Position numbers and translations under genes: made by a program. Source: Cristatella mucedo (lineage: Eukaryota > Bryozoa > Phylactolaemata > Cristatellidae). From it: 64,000 nt of DNA. Positions 1-9,357 of this stretch are shown in pieces. Location of the stretch: assembly GCA_009760855.2 (NCBI GenBank), contig WPIO01000090.1, positions 64,001 through 128,000 of the forward strand, read 5' to 3'. How positions within the stretch are numbered: position 1 is the stretch's first letter; the number at the start of each line of letters is the position of its first letter. The notes beneath the pieces were generated by a model, which saw only the letters and a list, made by a program, of their open reading frames with translations, made no database searches and had not been told where the DNA came from.

Positions 1-256
1 GACCACTACTCTCCTGCAACCGAATACGGTTCATCCGTTCCAGTGGTCCGGAGTTGCTACGGCCACAATAATTTCATCCTCAACTGGTCTCCTGACCCTG
101 CTATTCTTCCGACTTTCTATTCGTTGCTTGAGATGAAGTTTGTCGGCTACCGAATGAGTACTGAAAGCCAATATATCCCTAAATAGGTTCTAACAAACTC
201 GTGGACACACCTAGCTAGCTTTTGTGGAGTTGTGGAGTCACAGACGGAGTTCTATT
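1..256 (+). mobile_element. Decayed 3' end of an old family-B-related LINE
   Basis: This stretch aligns by eye with the 3' end of the family B LINE at 57,650-57,905: the phrases for the C-terminal coding tail (ctactctcc.. / ggctaccgaatg.. / gtggagttac..gacggag) occur in the same order. It is much more diverged than the other B copies and shares its variant spelling with the copy at 24,270-24,770, so I treat both as an older subfamily. The element is cut by the window edge on the left. No open frame remains. Confidence 0.6.
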
Positions 257-505
257 AAAATACTTGGAAAAAAGACAAAGCCGCGCGTCGTACAAACACC
301 TTTAAAAAGACGTCAAACGTAAACATTATTCCGTTGAATCAAAAGATAATTACCACGATAGCTGGCATGTTTGCCATAGTGAAGGCCGCCTGTCAGACCT
401 GAGACCGCTGAGATCTGGTCTCTGACCCACGATGGCAAAACATTTGAAGTTTAAGCAGGATTAATGGGAATTTGAATTGACTTGCCGGACAGACTGACTT
501 GACCA
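257..505 (+). repeat. Flank shared with 24,771-25,020, downstream of the old B relative
   Basis: Beyond the point where family B normally ends, this copy and the one near 24.8 kb remain similar for about 250 bp. Shared marks are a 'cgtacaaacac / cgcacaaacac' phrase, 'gcatgtttgccat / gcacgttttccac', 'cagacctgagaccgctgag / gagacctgcaaccactgag', and a final 'ggccagactgattgac'-type phrase. It is either a longer 3' UTR of the old subfamily or a duplicated genomic flank. Confidence 0.5.
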
Positions 506-719
506 ACTCGTCGCCGGACGAAGGCGCACATGCGGCCGATGCCTCGTTGGTAAGAGCTGCTACTAGAAACCCGATCAGCGGTCCCAGATTAAGTGGGTGC
601 GTTAATAATGGACTCCTTAGTTAATGGGGCCCCATCAGCAGTAACTTATTAGGTACGGACATTCCTCCCTGGACGTTTCCTCTCGGTCAATTCAAACCTG
701 GGGCAGGTCATTTCCCATC

Positions 720-1250
720 AGAGTATATGGCAGGGGTTGAGGATTTAGGGTTTGGTGTTCAGGGTTTCACGGTGTAGAGTTTAGGTTCTAGTGTTTTAGA
801 TTGAAGGGTTTAGTGTTTAGGAATTCAGGGTTGTAGGATTTAGGAATTTAGGGATTTAGGAATTTACGGTTTTACGGTATACGGTTTTACGGTTTTACTG
901 TTTTACGGTTTTAATGTTGTAGGGTTTTAGGATATTAGGGTTTTAGGGTTTTAGTGTTTAAGGGTTTTAAGGTTTTCGGGTTTAAGGGTTTTGTTGTTTT
1001 ACGGTTGTACGGTTTTACAGTTTCAGGGTTTTAGAATTTTAGAGTTTAAGAATTTCAGAGTTTTAGAGTTTTAGAGTTTTAGAGTCTTAGAGTCTTAGAG
1101 TTTTAGGGTTTTAGAGTCTTAGAGTTTTAGAGTTTAGAGTTTAGGGTTTAGGGTTGAGGGTATAGGGTTGATCGTTAAGGATTTAGGTTAAGGGTTTAGG
1201 GTATGGATTTTGTGTTTAAAGTTTTATGGTAAGGGGTTAGAATTTAGTGT
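720..1250 (+). repeat. Degenerate telomere-like TTTAGGG / TTTTAGGG tract
   Basis: About 530 bp built of imperfect 7- to 9-base units in which a T-run, an A and two or three Gs alternate, for example ttttaggg, tttaggg, ttttagag and ttttacgg. Perfect neighbouring units are few (tttagggtttaggg near 1,140-1,155), and many units carry single substitutions, which fits an old interstitial tract. No other feature overlaps it. It could also be an unrelated G/T-rich minisatellite. Confidence 0.6.
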
Positions 1251-1254
1251 TCAG

Positions 1255-1640
1255 GGTGGGCTGCACTTTCGCAGCCTAAATCCGCCTGTGCTCGTATTCC
1301 GCGCTTTTAATTAATTAGTGCGTACTAGAGGGTAACCCGATCATTTGGGATCGAGTTATATTCAGTCGACCTATCAAGCTTCGCACTCATTTGCAGGAAC
1401 GCGAGGTACGTGAGGTACGCCGTAGCAGGCACCCACTTTGACGGCTACGAATGCGCGATGGGCGACGTCGAACGGGACCGAACTATATGCTTTGCCGACA
1501 CCACTACAACCACAACCGCCGCAACCGCTGCAGTCGCATCTGCTGCCGCCGCTGCTCGCTCCATTATAAATCATCCGTCCAATCCAATTATCCTTCCAAT
1601 TAAACTGAGCTGATTTTGTTTCAATAGAACGTGAACTTTA
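1255..1640. other. No identifiable feature; GC-richer CCG/GCT-biased stretch
   Basis: The interval is visibly richer in GC than its surroundings and contains a trinucleotide-biased run (gccgcaaccgctgcagtc..., about 1,500-1,560). Short open frames exist on both strands, but they overlap each other, are compositionally biased and show no recognisable domain, so I call no gene. Confidence 0.3.
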
Positions 1641-1648
1641 CTTGATCA

Positions 1649-1745
1649 TGTATATATATATATATATATACATATGTAAATATATATATATATATATATA
1701 TGCATATATATATGTGTGTGTGTGTGTGTTTGTGTGTGTGCGTGT
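1649..1745. repeat. (TA)n / (TG)n compound microsatellite
   Basis: Alternating TA dinucleotides, interrupted by single substitutions, pass directly into a TG run. Confidence 0.9.
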
Positions 1746-1935
1746 GCATCTGTATTCTTAGTAATATATTCATGAAATTTCCAACATTTGGAATTTTCCG
1801 GGCAAAATGTCCTTGGGTCTACCAGGGGGGGGGGATAACTGGGTGAGAAACTTCCAAAGGAGGAGAAATATCGTACAACAATAAGGTAGCAATACCTTAT
1901 GACTAACGATTGTCTATACAAAAAAATTCCAAAAA

Positions 1936-2110
1936 GTCCAAGCTGAATAAACAGCCTATTTTTGTACAGCAACAGAAGAGCCTTTACGGCTTTCACCATC
2001 ACTTGCAGTGGTGATAAAGCATTGCCCACCGCAGGAATCCAACCCACGAACTCTGGACCAATGCTATGAAAGCATATGCCTTAACCTAGTGAGCCATTAC
2101 GGCTCACCGT
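1936..2110 (-). mobile_element. tRNA-derived SINE, copy 1
   Basis: On the minus strand there is a pol III A-box (TGGCTCACTAGG, complement of 2,085-2,096) followed about 40 bases later by a B-box (GGTTGGATTCC, complement of 2,034-2,044). After this tRNA-like head comes a body with the phrase 'ccgtaaaggctcttctg'. The same head and body recur at 55,186-55,372, which proves it is a dispersed element rather than a tRNA gene. It probably depends on a LINE for mobility; which one is not shown. Confidence 0.72.
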
Positions 2111-2524
2111 TGTCTTGTTGCCAAACCGCTGTTACTTCTGGATTTTTTAGTTAATATATACATACCAACGTAAGTATATGCCCTGGAAGCAAATAAGGAG
2201 TTGGGCCTTGCATAGGCATTTGCCAAAGTTTGCTGTGAGCAGCAGGGGAGAAAACCAATTAGGGCTATCCAGTTTAAACTTTTTGACTCTGCTATAGCTA
2301 CCAGTTCGACGCCCGACTACTAGCAGGCAAGTAGCTATTTACCAAAAAAGTTTCCTCATATTTTTTAGGGTTTATTTTAAGGCTAATTTACTTATATTTA
2401 AAACCACAGACCGACGGAAAACCAGAACACTTCAGTTCGGATTCTGTCATTTTGCAGAAAAAGAATTTTGTTGTGCTCGACGAACTCTTTCAGTGCAAAC
2501 TGGTCTTTCAGAATAATTTTATTT
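2111..2524. other. No identifiable feature
   Basis: AT-rich DNA without a convincing open frame, repeat or LINE motif. Confidence 0.3.
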
Positions 2525-2675
2525 TAATGATTATAATAATGCACTTGATAAAGCGCCCTAACAGACTCAATTTCTTTCTAGGCTATTTACATTTGCTGCA
2601 CAGGGAAACGCGATTGAATGGCGAGTAACATGACGCTTGCTAAACAAAATGAACAACGTGGTTAGAGGTGAAACT
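2525..2675 (-). mobile_element. Family A LINE, truncated 3' UTR
   Basis: The complement carries the family A 3' UTR phrases ('aaccacgttgttcattttg', 'gcagcaaatgtaaa') and the terminal stem-loop with a short ATT-type tail at the left end. It is 5'-truncated within the 3' UTR. Its 5' end points toward the full-length A copy that begins about 100 bp to the right. Confidence 0.8.
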
Positions 2676-3277
2676 GATGGGTTTCAATATAGGTAAGCCT
2701 GTAGTAATTACATTGCTTATGGTTGGATCGTTAATCTATGTCATCAATGTCTCAGTCATGGCGAACGGTCCAAGACACTTATCATTCTCGCCTCCTGACA
2801 TAGAGCGCTCTAACGTGCGTTCTTGTTCGTTGCAGAATTCTTCCGAAAGCCGAAGTTCTTGCGAACATCGTATACGGAAACGATACAGCTAAAACCTGTT
2901 TAAAGTTATTCTGATTGTCTTTTGACCGTAACGCGTAAGAAATTACGTGCCTATGGACATCTAAACGCTTATCGCTTCGAGCTGCTGGGTCTCCCACGCC
3001 GGCGGCTGCATTAGCTACGCCGGCGGCTAGTAACCTACTTGTTGGTTATGGTCGTCAGCAGCTGCTATCGCTTCGTCATCGTATATCAAATGCATTCCTA
3101 GATATTAATGTTGTTGCTAAGATTCATGAACTATGCATTAACAAAAGGAAAGCACCCCGTAGCCGCCGCGGTGGCCGGAACCGCCAGCTTAGACGCTGCT
3201 CGTTTGGTATTCCTAGCATTGTCTCGAACCGCTTAGCTCGCTCCCCTGCATGCGTCACTATAAATCTCTCAAACTTA

Positions 3278-6142
3278 GTGGTCATCAGGCCTGTTGTAAC
3301 CCAATCGGCCAGACTTAACGCTTGCCTTTGGAATCCTCGCTCAATGTGCAATAAACCTCTAGTAATAAACGACCTTATTTCTGAAAATGGTATCGACCTG
3401 CTCGCCCTAACTGAAACTTGGCTGAAATCGATAAACTGCCCGACAATTAAAGACGCTACTCCATCTGGTTTCACGTTCTTTCACACCCCTAGATCAATCA
3501 AAACTGGAGGTGGAGTTGCTATGATCGTGCGCTCGAAATTCAACTTCAAGCCATTTGCTGTACCCTCGAAGCAGTCTTTTGAATCAATTGTCCTGGTCTC
3601 ACCCGAAAACAAGCTACCGATAGTGGCAGTAGTCTATCGCCCACCAGGTACCAAATCCTCCTTTATCTCAGATTTCTCCGATCTCATTTCGATTCTGTGT
3701 GCAAGAAATCGATCCTTCCTCGTTATGGGTGATTTCAACGTTCACTTTGATAACTTATCTGACGCTTTCAGCACCGAATTTCGTACATTGACAGACTCAT
3801 TATCTCTCGTGACTCATGTGCATGGCCCTACCCACATCAAGGGTCACACACTCGACCAAATTTTCTCATATAACTGCACTTTGTCATCACCAGTTATCAC
3901 CAAATCCTGCTTATCTGACCACATGCAGATCTCATTCAATCTACAGTGTGTGCCCACATTCTCCTCTAAAATAACCTGTGAATCGCGAAACCTCAAGACC
4001 CTTGACATCGATGCTGTCCGTGCGAGCATATCTGCTTCACCTTTGCTGCTCAGTCCTCCCTCCGATCTGTCATCACTGGTAGATTGCTACAACACGACAC
4101 TAGCTGACACGCTCGACGAGTTTGCACCTTTGACAAAGCTCACTGTGCGCCCCCGCCCAGACGGCCTATGGTTTACCACAGACATTAAACTAGCCAAGTC
4201 TACTAAACCAAAGCTTGAAAAGGCATACAAAAGATCCGGACTAACTGTCCATCGACAGGCATATGAAGACTACTGTAGGTCGTACCAATCGATCCCAGCA
4301 AAGGCTAAGTCTAGCTTCTATAGAAACATTGTTGAATCACAGATGCACAATCCAAAAATGCTGATGTCGACAAAAAACCATCTCCTCAACCGTTCCCAGG
4401 TTAGCTCCTTACCTGATGATCCTTGTGATGATCTAGCCGATCGCTTCTCTCGATTCTTTGTGCAGAAGATAGACAAAATCAGGGAATCCATCCCTGCGAT
4501 GACAACCTTCCCACTAGAATGCTGTTCCTCGGTTCCTGGCTGTGCCTCAATGTCTGCATTTAAACAGGTCACCAGTGACGTAGTCCTAAAGCTCGTATCT
4601 CAATCAAAGAAGACAAGTCCACTGGACCCTATTCCCACTGTCCTGCTCCTACGTTGCATTGATCTGCTGCTGCCATGCATAACCAACATCATTAATATGT
4701 CATTAGCCTCAGGTCAGGTCCCAGCACCTTTCAAAGAAGCTGTAGTCAGGCCACTTCTCAAGAAGGCTACACTAGACCAAGAGAACTTGAGCAACTACCG
4801 CCCAGTCTCCCTTCTACCATTCCTATCAAAGACACTGGAACGGGTCGTGGCAGACCAGCTGAACTCGTATATCGAAACCTCACACCTTGCTAGTAAGTTC
4901 CAGTCTGGCTTTAGAGCTAATCACTCCAAAGAGTCAGCATTGCTTCGGGTATACAACGACCTAATTAGGAATGCAGACATGGGTAGAGTGTCTCTGCTTG
5001 TTTTGCTCGATCTTTCGGCAGCTTTTGATACCATCGATCACAAAGTACTTCTAGAGCGCCTCTCATCTCGCCTGGGCATCACCGGCACTGCTCTGCAGTG
5101 GTTCAGGTCCTATCTCAGTGGGAGACTCCAGAGTGTTGACGTGAATGGACAAAGATCATCTGAAGTATCTCTAAAATATGGAGTACCTCAGGGCTCTGTG
5201 CTAGGTCCGGTCCTTTTCACCGTTTATACTCTCCCTCTCGCTGATGTGATTGCCAAGCACAATCTAGGCTTTCACTTCTATGCGGATGACACTCAGTTGT
5301 ACCTTTGCTTTGATCCCTCCCAGCCTTCGAGCACCTCAAATTCTCTCAACTCACTTGCTGCATGCATTGATGACATCCGATCATGGATGGCAGCAAATTT
5401 TCTAAAACTAAACGATGATAAAACTAACTTACTAGTTATGGGCAAACCTAGTGTTATTCAGAAATTGGAAAGGCTGACTTTCAAAATTGGCTCTGCCAGC
5501 ATATCTCCAGTTGCATCAGCTCGAAATCTAGGTGTCATATTCCAAAGCGACCTCTCGTTAGACGACCACATCAGCTCCACAGTCAAATCAGCCTATTTTC
5601 AGCTTCATAACATTGCTAAAATTAGGGCTTGTTTAGATAAGGATACCACGTCCAAGTTGGTCCATGCATTCGTGACATCTCGTCTCGACTTCTGCAACTC
5701 ACTGCTTACTGGCCTACCAGCATGTGCGATCAGGCGATTGCAGCTGGTGCAAAACTCTGCAGCTAGGCTTGTCTGTCGTGAGCGTCGCAGTTGCCACATT
5801 ACTCCACTTCTCGCCGACCTGCACTGGTTACCAGTCAAGCAACGGATTGACTTCAAGGTTTTGTCGCTCACTTTTAGGTCTCTTCATTCTATGGCTCCAG
5901 CCTATCTTTCAGAGATACTACCCCATCAGGCAAAGCATCGTACCACTCGCTTTTCGGAATCCAACAGTCTAGAAATACCTCGTACAAACCTTAAATCCTT
6001 TGGAGACCGTGCATTTAGCTCGTATGCTCCCACAGCCTGGAACTCCCTCCCGACCTGCATCAGAACATCCCCTGACCTGACCACATTTAAAAGAAACTTA
6101 AAAACATACCTATTTAGGAGAGCATTTAGTGGGTCCTTGTGA
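3278..6142 (+). CDS. LINE ORF2-like protein: APE endonuclease + reverse transcriptase (family A, copy 1)
   Basis: This 954-residue frame encodes the enzyme that nicks target DNA and copies the element's RNA into it (target-primed reverse transcription). Counting from the GTG at 3,278, the endonuclease part shows LTETW (Glu46), GDFN (151-154), GHTLD (189-193) and SDH (213-215), all expected catalytic signatures. The RT part shows DLSAAFD (from Asp578), GVPQGSVLGP and YADD (668-671). The C-terminal tail has DLHWLPVKQRI (about 847-857), typical of L2/CR1-like elements. The frame is open from 2,939, but the first ATG is at 3,344, inside the endonuclease, so the true start is uncertain. No gag-like ORF1 was seen. 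It is the only unbroken copy in the window, so it could be active; one in-frame codon is missing relative to copy 2 near 4,610. Confidence 0.9.
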   Translation: MVIRPVVTQSARLNACLWNPRSMCNKPLVINDLISENGIDLLALTETWLKSINCPTIKDATPSGFTFFHTPRSIKTGGGVAMIVRSKFNFKPFAVPSKQSFESIVLVSPENKLPIVAVVYRPPGTKSSFISDFSDLISILCARNRSFLVMGDFNVHFDNLSDAFSTEFRTLTDSLSLVTHVHGPTHIKGHTLDQIFSYNCTLSSPVITKSCLSDHMQISFNLQCVPTFSSKITCESRNLKTLDIDAVRASISASPLLLSPPSDLSSLVDCYNTTLADTLDEFAPLTKLTVRPRPDGLWFTTDIKLAKSTKPKLEKAYKRSGLTVHRQAYEDYCRSYQSIPAKAKSSFYRNIVESQMHNPKMLMSTKNHLLNRSQVSSLPDDPCDDLADRFSRFFVQKIDKIRESIPAMTTFPLECCSSVPGCASMSAFKQVTSDVVLKLVSQSKKTSPLDPIPTVLLLRCIDLLLPCITNIINMSLASGQVPAPFKEAVVRPLLKKATLDQENLSNYRPVSLLPFLSKTLERVVADQLNSYIETSHLASKFQSGFRANHSKESALLRVYNDLIRNADMGRVSLLVLLDLSAAFDTIDHKVLLERLSSRLGITGTALQWFRSYLSGRLQSVDVNGQRSSEVSLKYGVPQGSVLGPVLFTVYTLPLADVIAKHNLGFHFYADDTQLYLCFDPSQPSSTSNSLNSLAACIDDIRSWMAANFLKLNDDKTNLLVMGKPSVIQKLERLTFKIGSASISPVASARNLGVIFQSDLSLDDHISSTVKSAYFQLHNIAKIRACLDKDTTSKLVHAFVTSRLDFCNSLLTGLPACAIRRLQLVQNSAARLVCRERRSCHITPLLADLHWLPVKQRIDFKVLSLTFRSLHSMAPAYLSEILPHQAKHRTTRFSESNSLEIPRTNLKSFGDRAFSSYAPTAWNSLPTCIRTSPDLTTFKRNLKTYLFRRAFSGSL

Positions 6143-6307
6143 TTCGTCCTCGATGTGCTTATGCGTGCTGACACTGTTCATGGTGCCACTAACCACATTT
6201 GCATGCTGACCCAGTGCATGTAACCCCTAACCATGTTATTCATTTTGTTTGTTTTTCAAGCATGATTTTACTTACTATTCTATTGCGTATCACTTTGCAG
6301 CAAATGT

Positions 6308-6347
6308 AAAGCGCCTAGAAAGAGATTAAGTTCTCTGAGGGCGCTTT
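6308..6347 (+). other. Family A 3'-terminal stem-loop
   Basis: Arms AAAGCGCC and GGCGCTTT pair perfectly, with an inner AGAGA/TCTCT pairing. The structure is preserved at the 3' end of every A copy in the window, including decayed ones, and is followed by the ATT tail. In related L2-like LINEs the 3' end is recognised by the RT; that role here is inference. Confidence 0.7.
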
Positions 6348-6559
6348 GTCAAGTGCAATATTATTTTTATTATTATTACTTATCAGTAAATACGTTATGA
6401 ATGACTAGACGTAAATTGCTTACCAAGGCAAAATTACAATGACGAGCTATACAAAATACCAGACGTTACAGTTGGCCTGTTAAGTACCGAGTTTAAGTGA
6501 CTAACCACTGAGCTGAGGAACCGAGCCGAATGGGTTAGAATAACAAGTTAGTATACACT

Positions 6560-6925
6560 TTGTGCAAACCACAAGTCCTTTTGAGACCTTGCGTTTAGTT
6601 GGTTTGCTCCTATGGGCAGGAACTTGCTTCAACTGCGTCACGAAACCTCGCGACTTGACCACATTTAAAAAGAAACTAAATATGCACGTATCTATGAAAG
6701 CATTTAGTGGTGCATGTGATTCCTCCATTATGGGTTTATACAAACTGACATCACTGAATGCTGTCACTAACCTCTGTTGTGTGCCGACCCTGGGCATGTC
6801 ACCCAAACCATATTGTTTCTTCTATTGACCGTTCTGCCACTAAACATTCTATAATGCTTTCTTTGGAGCAATGGTAAAGCTACTCGAAACAGATTTATAT
6901 TGCTGAAGGTTCTTTTTTAATGTAT
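6560..6925 (+). mobile_element. Decayed family A LINE 3' end
   Basis: It follows the order of the family A C-terminal coding end and 3' UTR: 'cctcgcgacttgaccacattt', 'gcatttagtgg', 'tgctgtcactaacc', 'ctgggcatgtcaccc', then a worn stem-loop. Divergence is clearly higher than in the young copies, and no frame survives. Confidence 0.65.
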
Positions 6926-7714
6926 AATTATGACCATCTCGACCAAGTGTGTTTCTTCAGCAAGGGCGTCTATCTATATATATTCAGGCTACTTCTTTAG
7001 GATTATCATTTGCTCTTTCTTTAACATCGTCAAGGAGCCAAGGAATATTTATCATATGCACAAGAAATTTGAACAAACATCTGAAACTGCATTATTTTTG
7101 CATAGCTATACATTAAATGTAGGTTGCTAAAATTCGGGAAAAGTGGTTGACGAGCCATTGTGGCTAAACCATTACCGTGTTTCCCAATCTTACAAAGCAT
7201 GCAGATTACAAGCATTCAGCGAGAAATGGCAGTCAAAGACGCCGGAATGTTTGGGAACAGCTAAGTTGTACCACTTTGCTGTGAACGATGGCTGTATAAA
7301 GTATCCTGGCCATCTAAGCTACATTAGGCCAATATAAACTGAGCGAAAGAGCTATTAAAAGTAAAAAAGTCAGAATTGGGAACAGAACATTTTTGCAAAG
7401 CAGACTAACATGCCAAGGCTAGACGTAAGGTACTCAACCCAACTACATGCTTATGAATGGAGCAGCATTTGATTGGATTCATGCATTATAAAGTTGTGAC
7501 GTTCAAACAAAATTAACAAACGTGTGCAGTAAATTTACAAGGCCAGTGCGTAGTTTGCCTAACTTTAGCTGAAGTAAAGTTGCACGTTCGTTTACTTGAG
7601 GGAAATCATCCAGGGTACACTTTCTGTAAGACAAACCTAGTTTACAAGTTTCTGGGAGACTCTATACTGGCTTACAAAATTAAATTGCTAGAGATAGTCA
7701 ACGTTAGTATCGTT
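6926..7714. other. No identifiable feature
   Basis: AT-rich DNA. Short open frames on both strands have no recognisable motif and overlap one another. Confidence 0.3.
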
Positions 7715-8309
7715 GCAGATCGTTAAATAAAATACGAACTAATGAGGATAATGATAGATTACGGGAATTGATTATAACTTAGTACTACCTCCAAATTTAG
7801 TTAGGTATCTATGAGTAATGTAACGTTCTTAACCAATCGGAATTCTGCAAGAGATACATCACTATGACTTGCAAGGTAACTATCTACGCCTATTGTCAAA
7901 CCCTTTTGCCGGAATCATGAAGCATTTAAACCAATTACTGGAATTTATAGATCCGTGGCTGAGATTTTCGTGATCAAGATGGCATAATAACATAAATCAT
8001 AATGTTATTATTACATTTGAAAAAGACTTCACAGAAAACTCACCCTATTTCCAATCACTTTAAGATTGCAAAAAAGGACGCACCATGAATGGTAGACTGT
8101 AGTTCACTCGATAAACATCAAGAATAACATAACTTAGGGCTACTTGTTAATGGTCAGTGTTGATGGCATGATGTGAATTCCGATTAGTATCGAGGCGTCG
8201 TACCTATGCAGTTACTAGGCTATTTAATTTAAATCAGTTCTCAAAAGAACCAATTTCACTGGTTGTATTTCTAAGATAATATCTTAATTTTTAATAACTT
8301 TAACAGACC

Positions 8310-8610
8310 AGTAGTTACCTCTTATGACAGCTGCAACATTGCTAATGATTGGGTTGATAGGTATGTAGCCAGTTAGTTACTGTTAACCCCGTTTAAGATC
8401 TTCCCACATCTGTCTCGATCAAAAAACCCGTTCTAAGAACAGGTGATTGCAACAACCTCCCCTTTGAATTACGGCAATAACTGCTGACTAAGTCAGAGTT
8501 GGGAGTAGGAGGAATCGGCTTTTTGCACACTCATACAATAACTGAAATTCAAAACTAAATGTTTCACTTGATATTGAACGAGGTGACATGTGGGTAGCTT
8601 CAGATGACTA
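8310..8610 (+). repeat. Repeat R, copy 1
   Basis: A stretch of about 300 bp that recurs in diverged form inside the same block at about 12,290-12,610. Both contain, in order, an 'atgacagctg/atgacagttg' phrase, 'gatcttcccacatctg', an 'aacctcc' phrase and 'cattgaacgagg(t/c)gacat'. The D2 block has the equivalent pair, so R was duplicated before D1 and D2 separated. Its nature is unknown. Confidence 0.5.
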
Positions 8611-8800
8611 AAATCGGCCATATGAAGCGTAGGTGTCACAAACTCATAGAACAATTTAGATGTGGTAACCCTGTCAAAACAAGCGAACACTTTTGAAATA
8701 TTCCGTAGCTGAAATTAGACCGGACTGTGGAGCTGATTTAGTCATCTAATACAAGATCCCTGTGTAAAATGGCCCATAAAATTCCGTGCACATTCAACAA
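8610..8800 (-). mobile_element. Very old family A-related RT fragment
   Basis: The minus strand reads a worn form of the A-family segment between RT and C-terminal tail: a TTSKL..FVT peptide phrase matches TTSKLVHAFVT in copy 1, and the DNA order (cacaaactcat / gatgtggtaaccctgtcaaaac / gctgaaattag) follows the antisense of A. The same remnant is present in D2, so it predates the duplication. Confidence 0.5.
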
Positions 8801-9084
8801 AAGATAGGCTGGAGGCAGCGATTTTAATTGTTAAAGTTTTGAAATATCCGAATCATAATTGATTAGCCCACAATTCCCCTGCTTTAATTTCGTTATTTCA
8901 TTACAGAATTATAGCTCATATAAATGTTTAGATGGCGTCAATACATGCAGTGACAAATTTGCTAGGCTTCTACGTGCTGGACGGCTGCAATACTAAAATA
9001 GTCTATCGATAGCAGTTTCCTTACTTGTACCTTGCAAGTTCACTTTAGCTTGTGAATTCGGCAGTAGGCCCGTCATACTGCAAT

Positions 9085-9185
9085 GGCTTGATGTTACAGC
9101 TTAAGAAAATGCGTTTTTTGAAGCATATTTAACACGTCCGGAAAGAGATGGAGCTCCTCCAGGACACTTTTAAAATGTTTCTCTT
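9085..9185 (+). mobile_element. Very old family A 3' terminus
   Basis: The order 'gaagcatatttaacacgtcc..gaaagagatggagctcc..aggacactttt' matches the A terminal stem-loop region with many substitutions. The D2 counterpart at 27,725-27,790 keeps 'gcgcctggaaag' and is easier to recognise. Confidence 0.5.
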
Positions 9186-9357
9186 CTATATACTTTAAAA
9201 AATATAAGTTTCCGAGTTTGTTGAGAGTAACAACAAAGCCATGTATACAGTTCCCATCACAAAGATAAGCGTATTTAAGTCTTACTGATCCATTCTGCAA
9301 CAAAGTGATTTCAATTTTGATTTCTGCTTCACTAAACTCCTTTGCATGTAATAGCTA

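Larger units (their letters stand above)
2777..6375 (+). mobile_element. Family A LINE, copy 1 (near full length, intact ORF)
   Basis: A non-LTR retrotransposon of about 3.6 kb: a leader of about 160-500 bp, a single long endonuclease-RT frame, a 3' UTR, a terminal stem-loop (6,308-6,347) and an (ATT)n-like tail. The left edge is set by comparison with copy 2, which shares sequence from 'ctgacatagagcgctc' (2,795 here, 15,567 there), and with the minus-strand module at 33,658-33,770, which extends the match to about 2,777. Near identity to copies 2 and 3 indicates recent activity. The C-terminal 'LHWLPV' tail and 3' end resemble the L2/CR1 group; the exact clade is inference. Confidence 0.9.

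Noticed and set aside
1374-1613. Overlapping open frames on both strands in a GC-rich stretch
   Set aside because: Both come from the same CCG/GCT-biased DNA, have no domain and no splice context; at most one could be real and neither is supported.
1646-2047. 133-codon minus-strand frame
   Set aside because: It crosses the SINE and a TA/TG microsatellite; the repeat makes the frame.
2034-2110. Free-standing tRNA gene
   Set aside because: A- and B-boxes are present, but the same head and body recur at 55 kb, so it is a SINE.
2668-2892. 74-codon frame before A copy 1
   Set aside because: It runs from unique DNA into the LINE leader and is not kept in copy 2, so it is not an ORF1.
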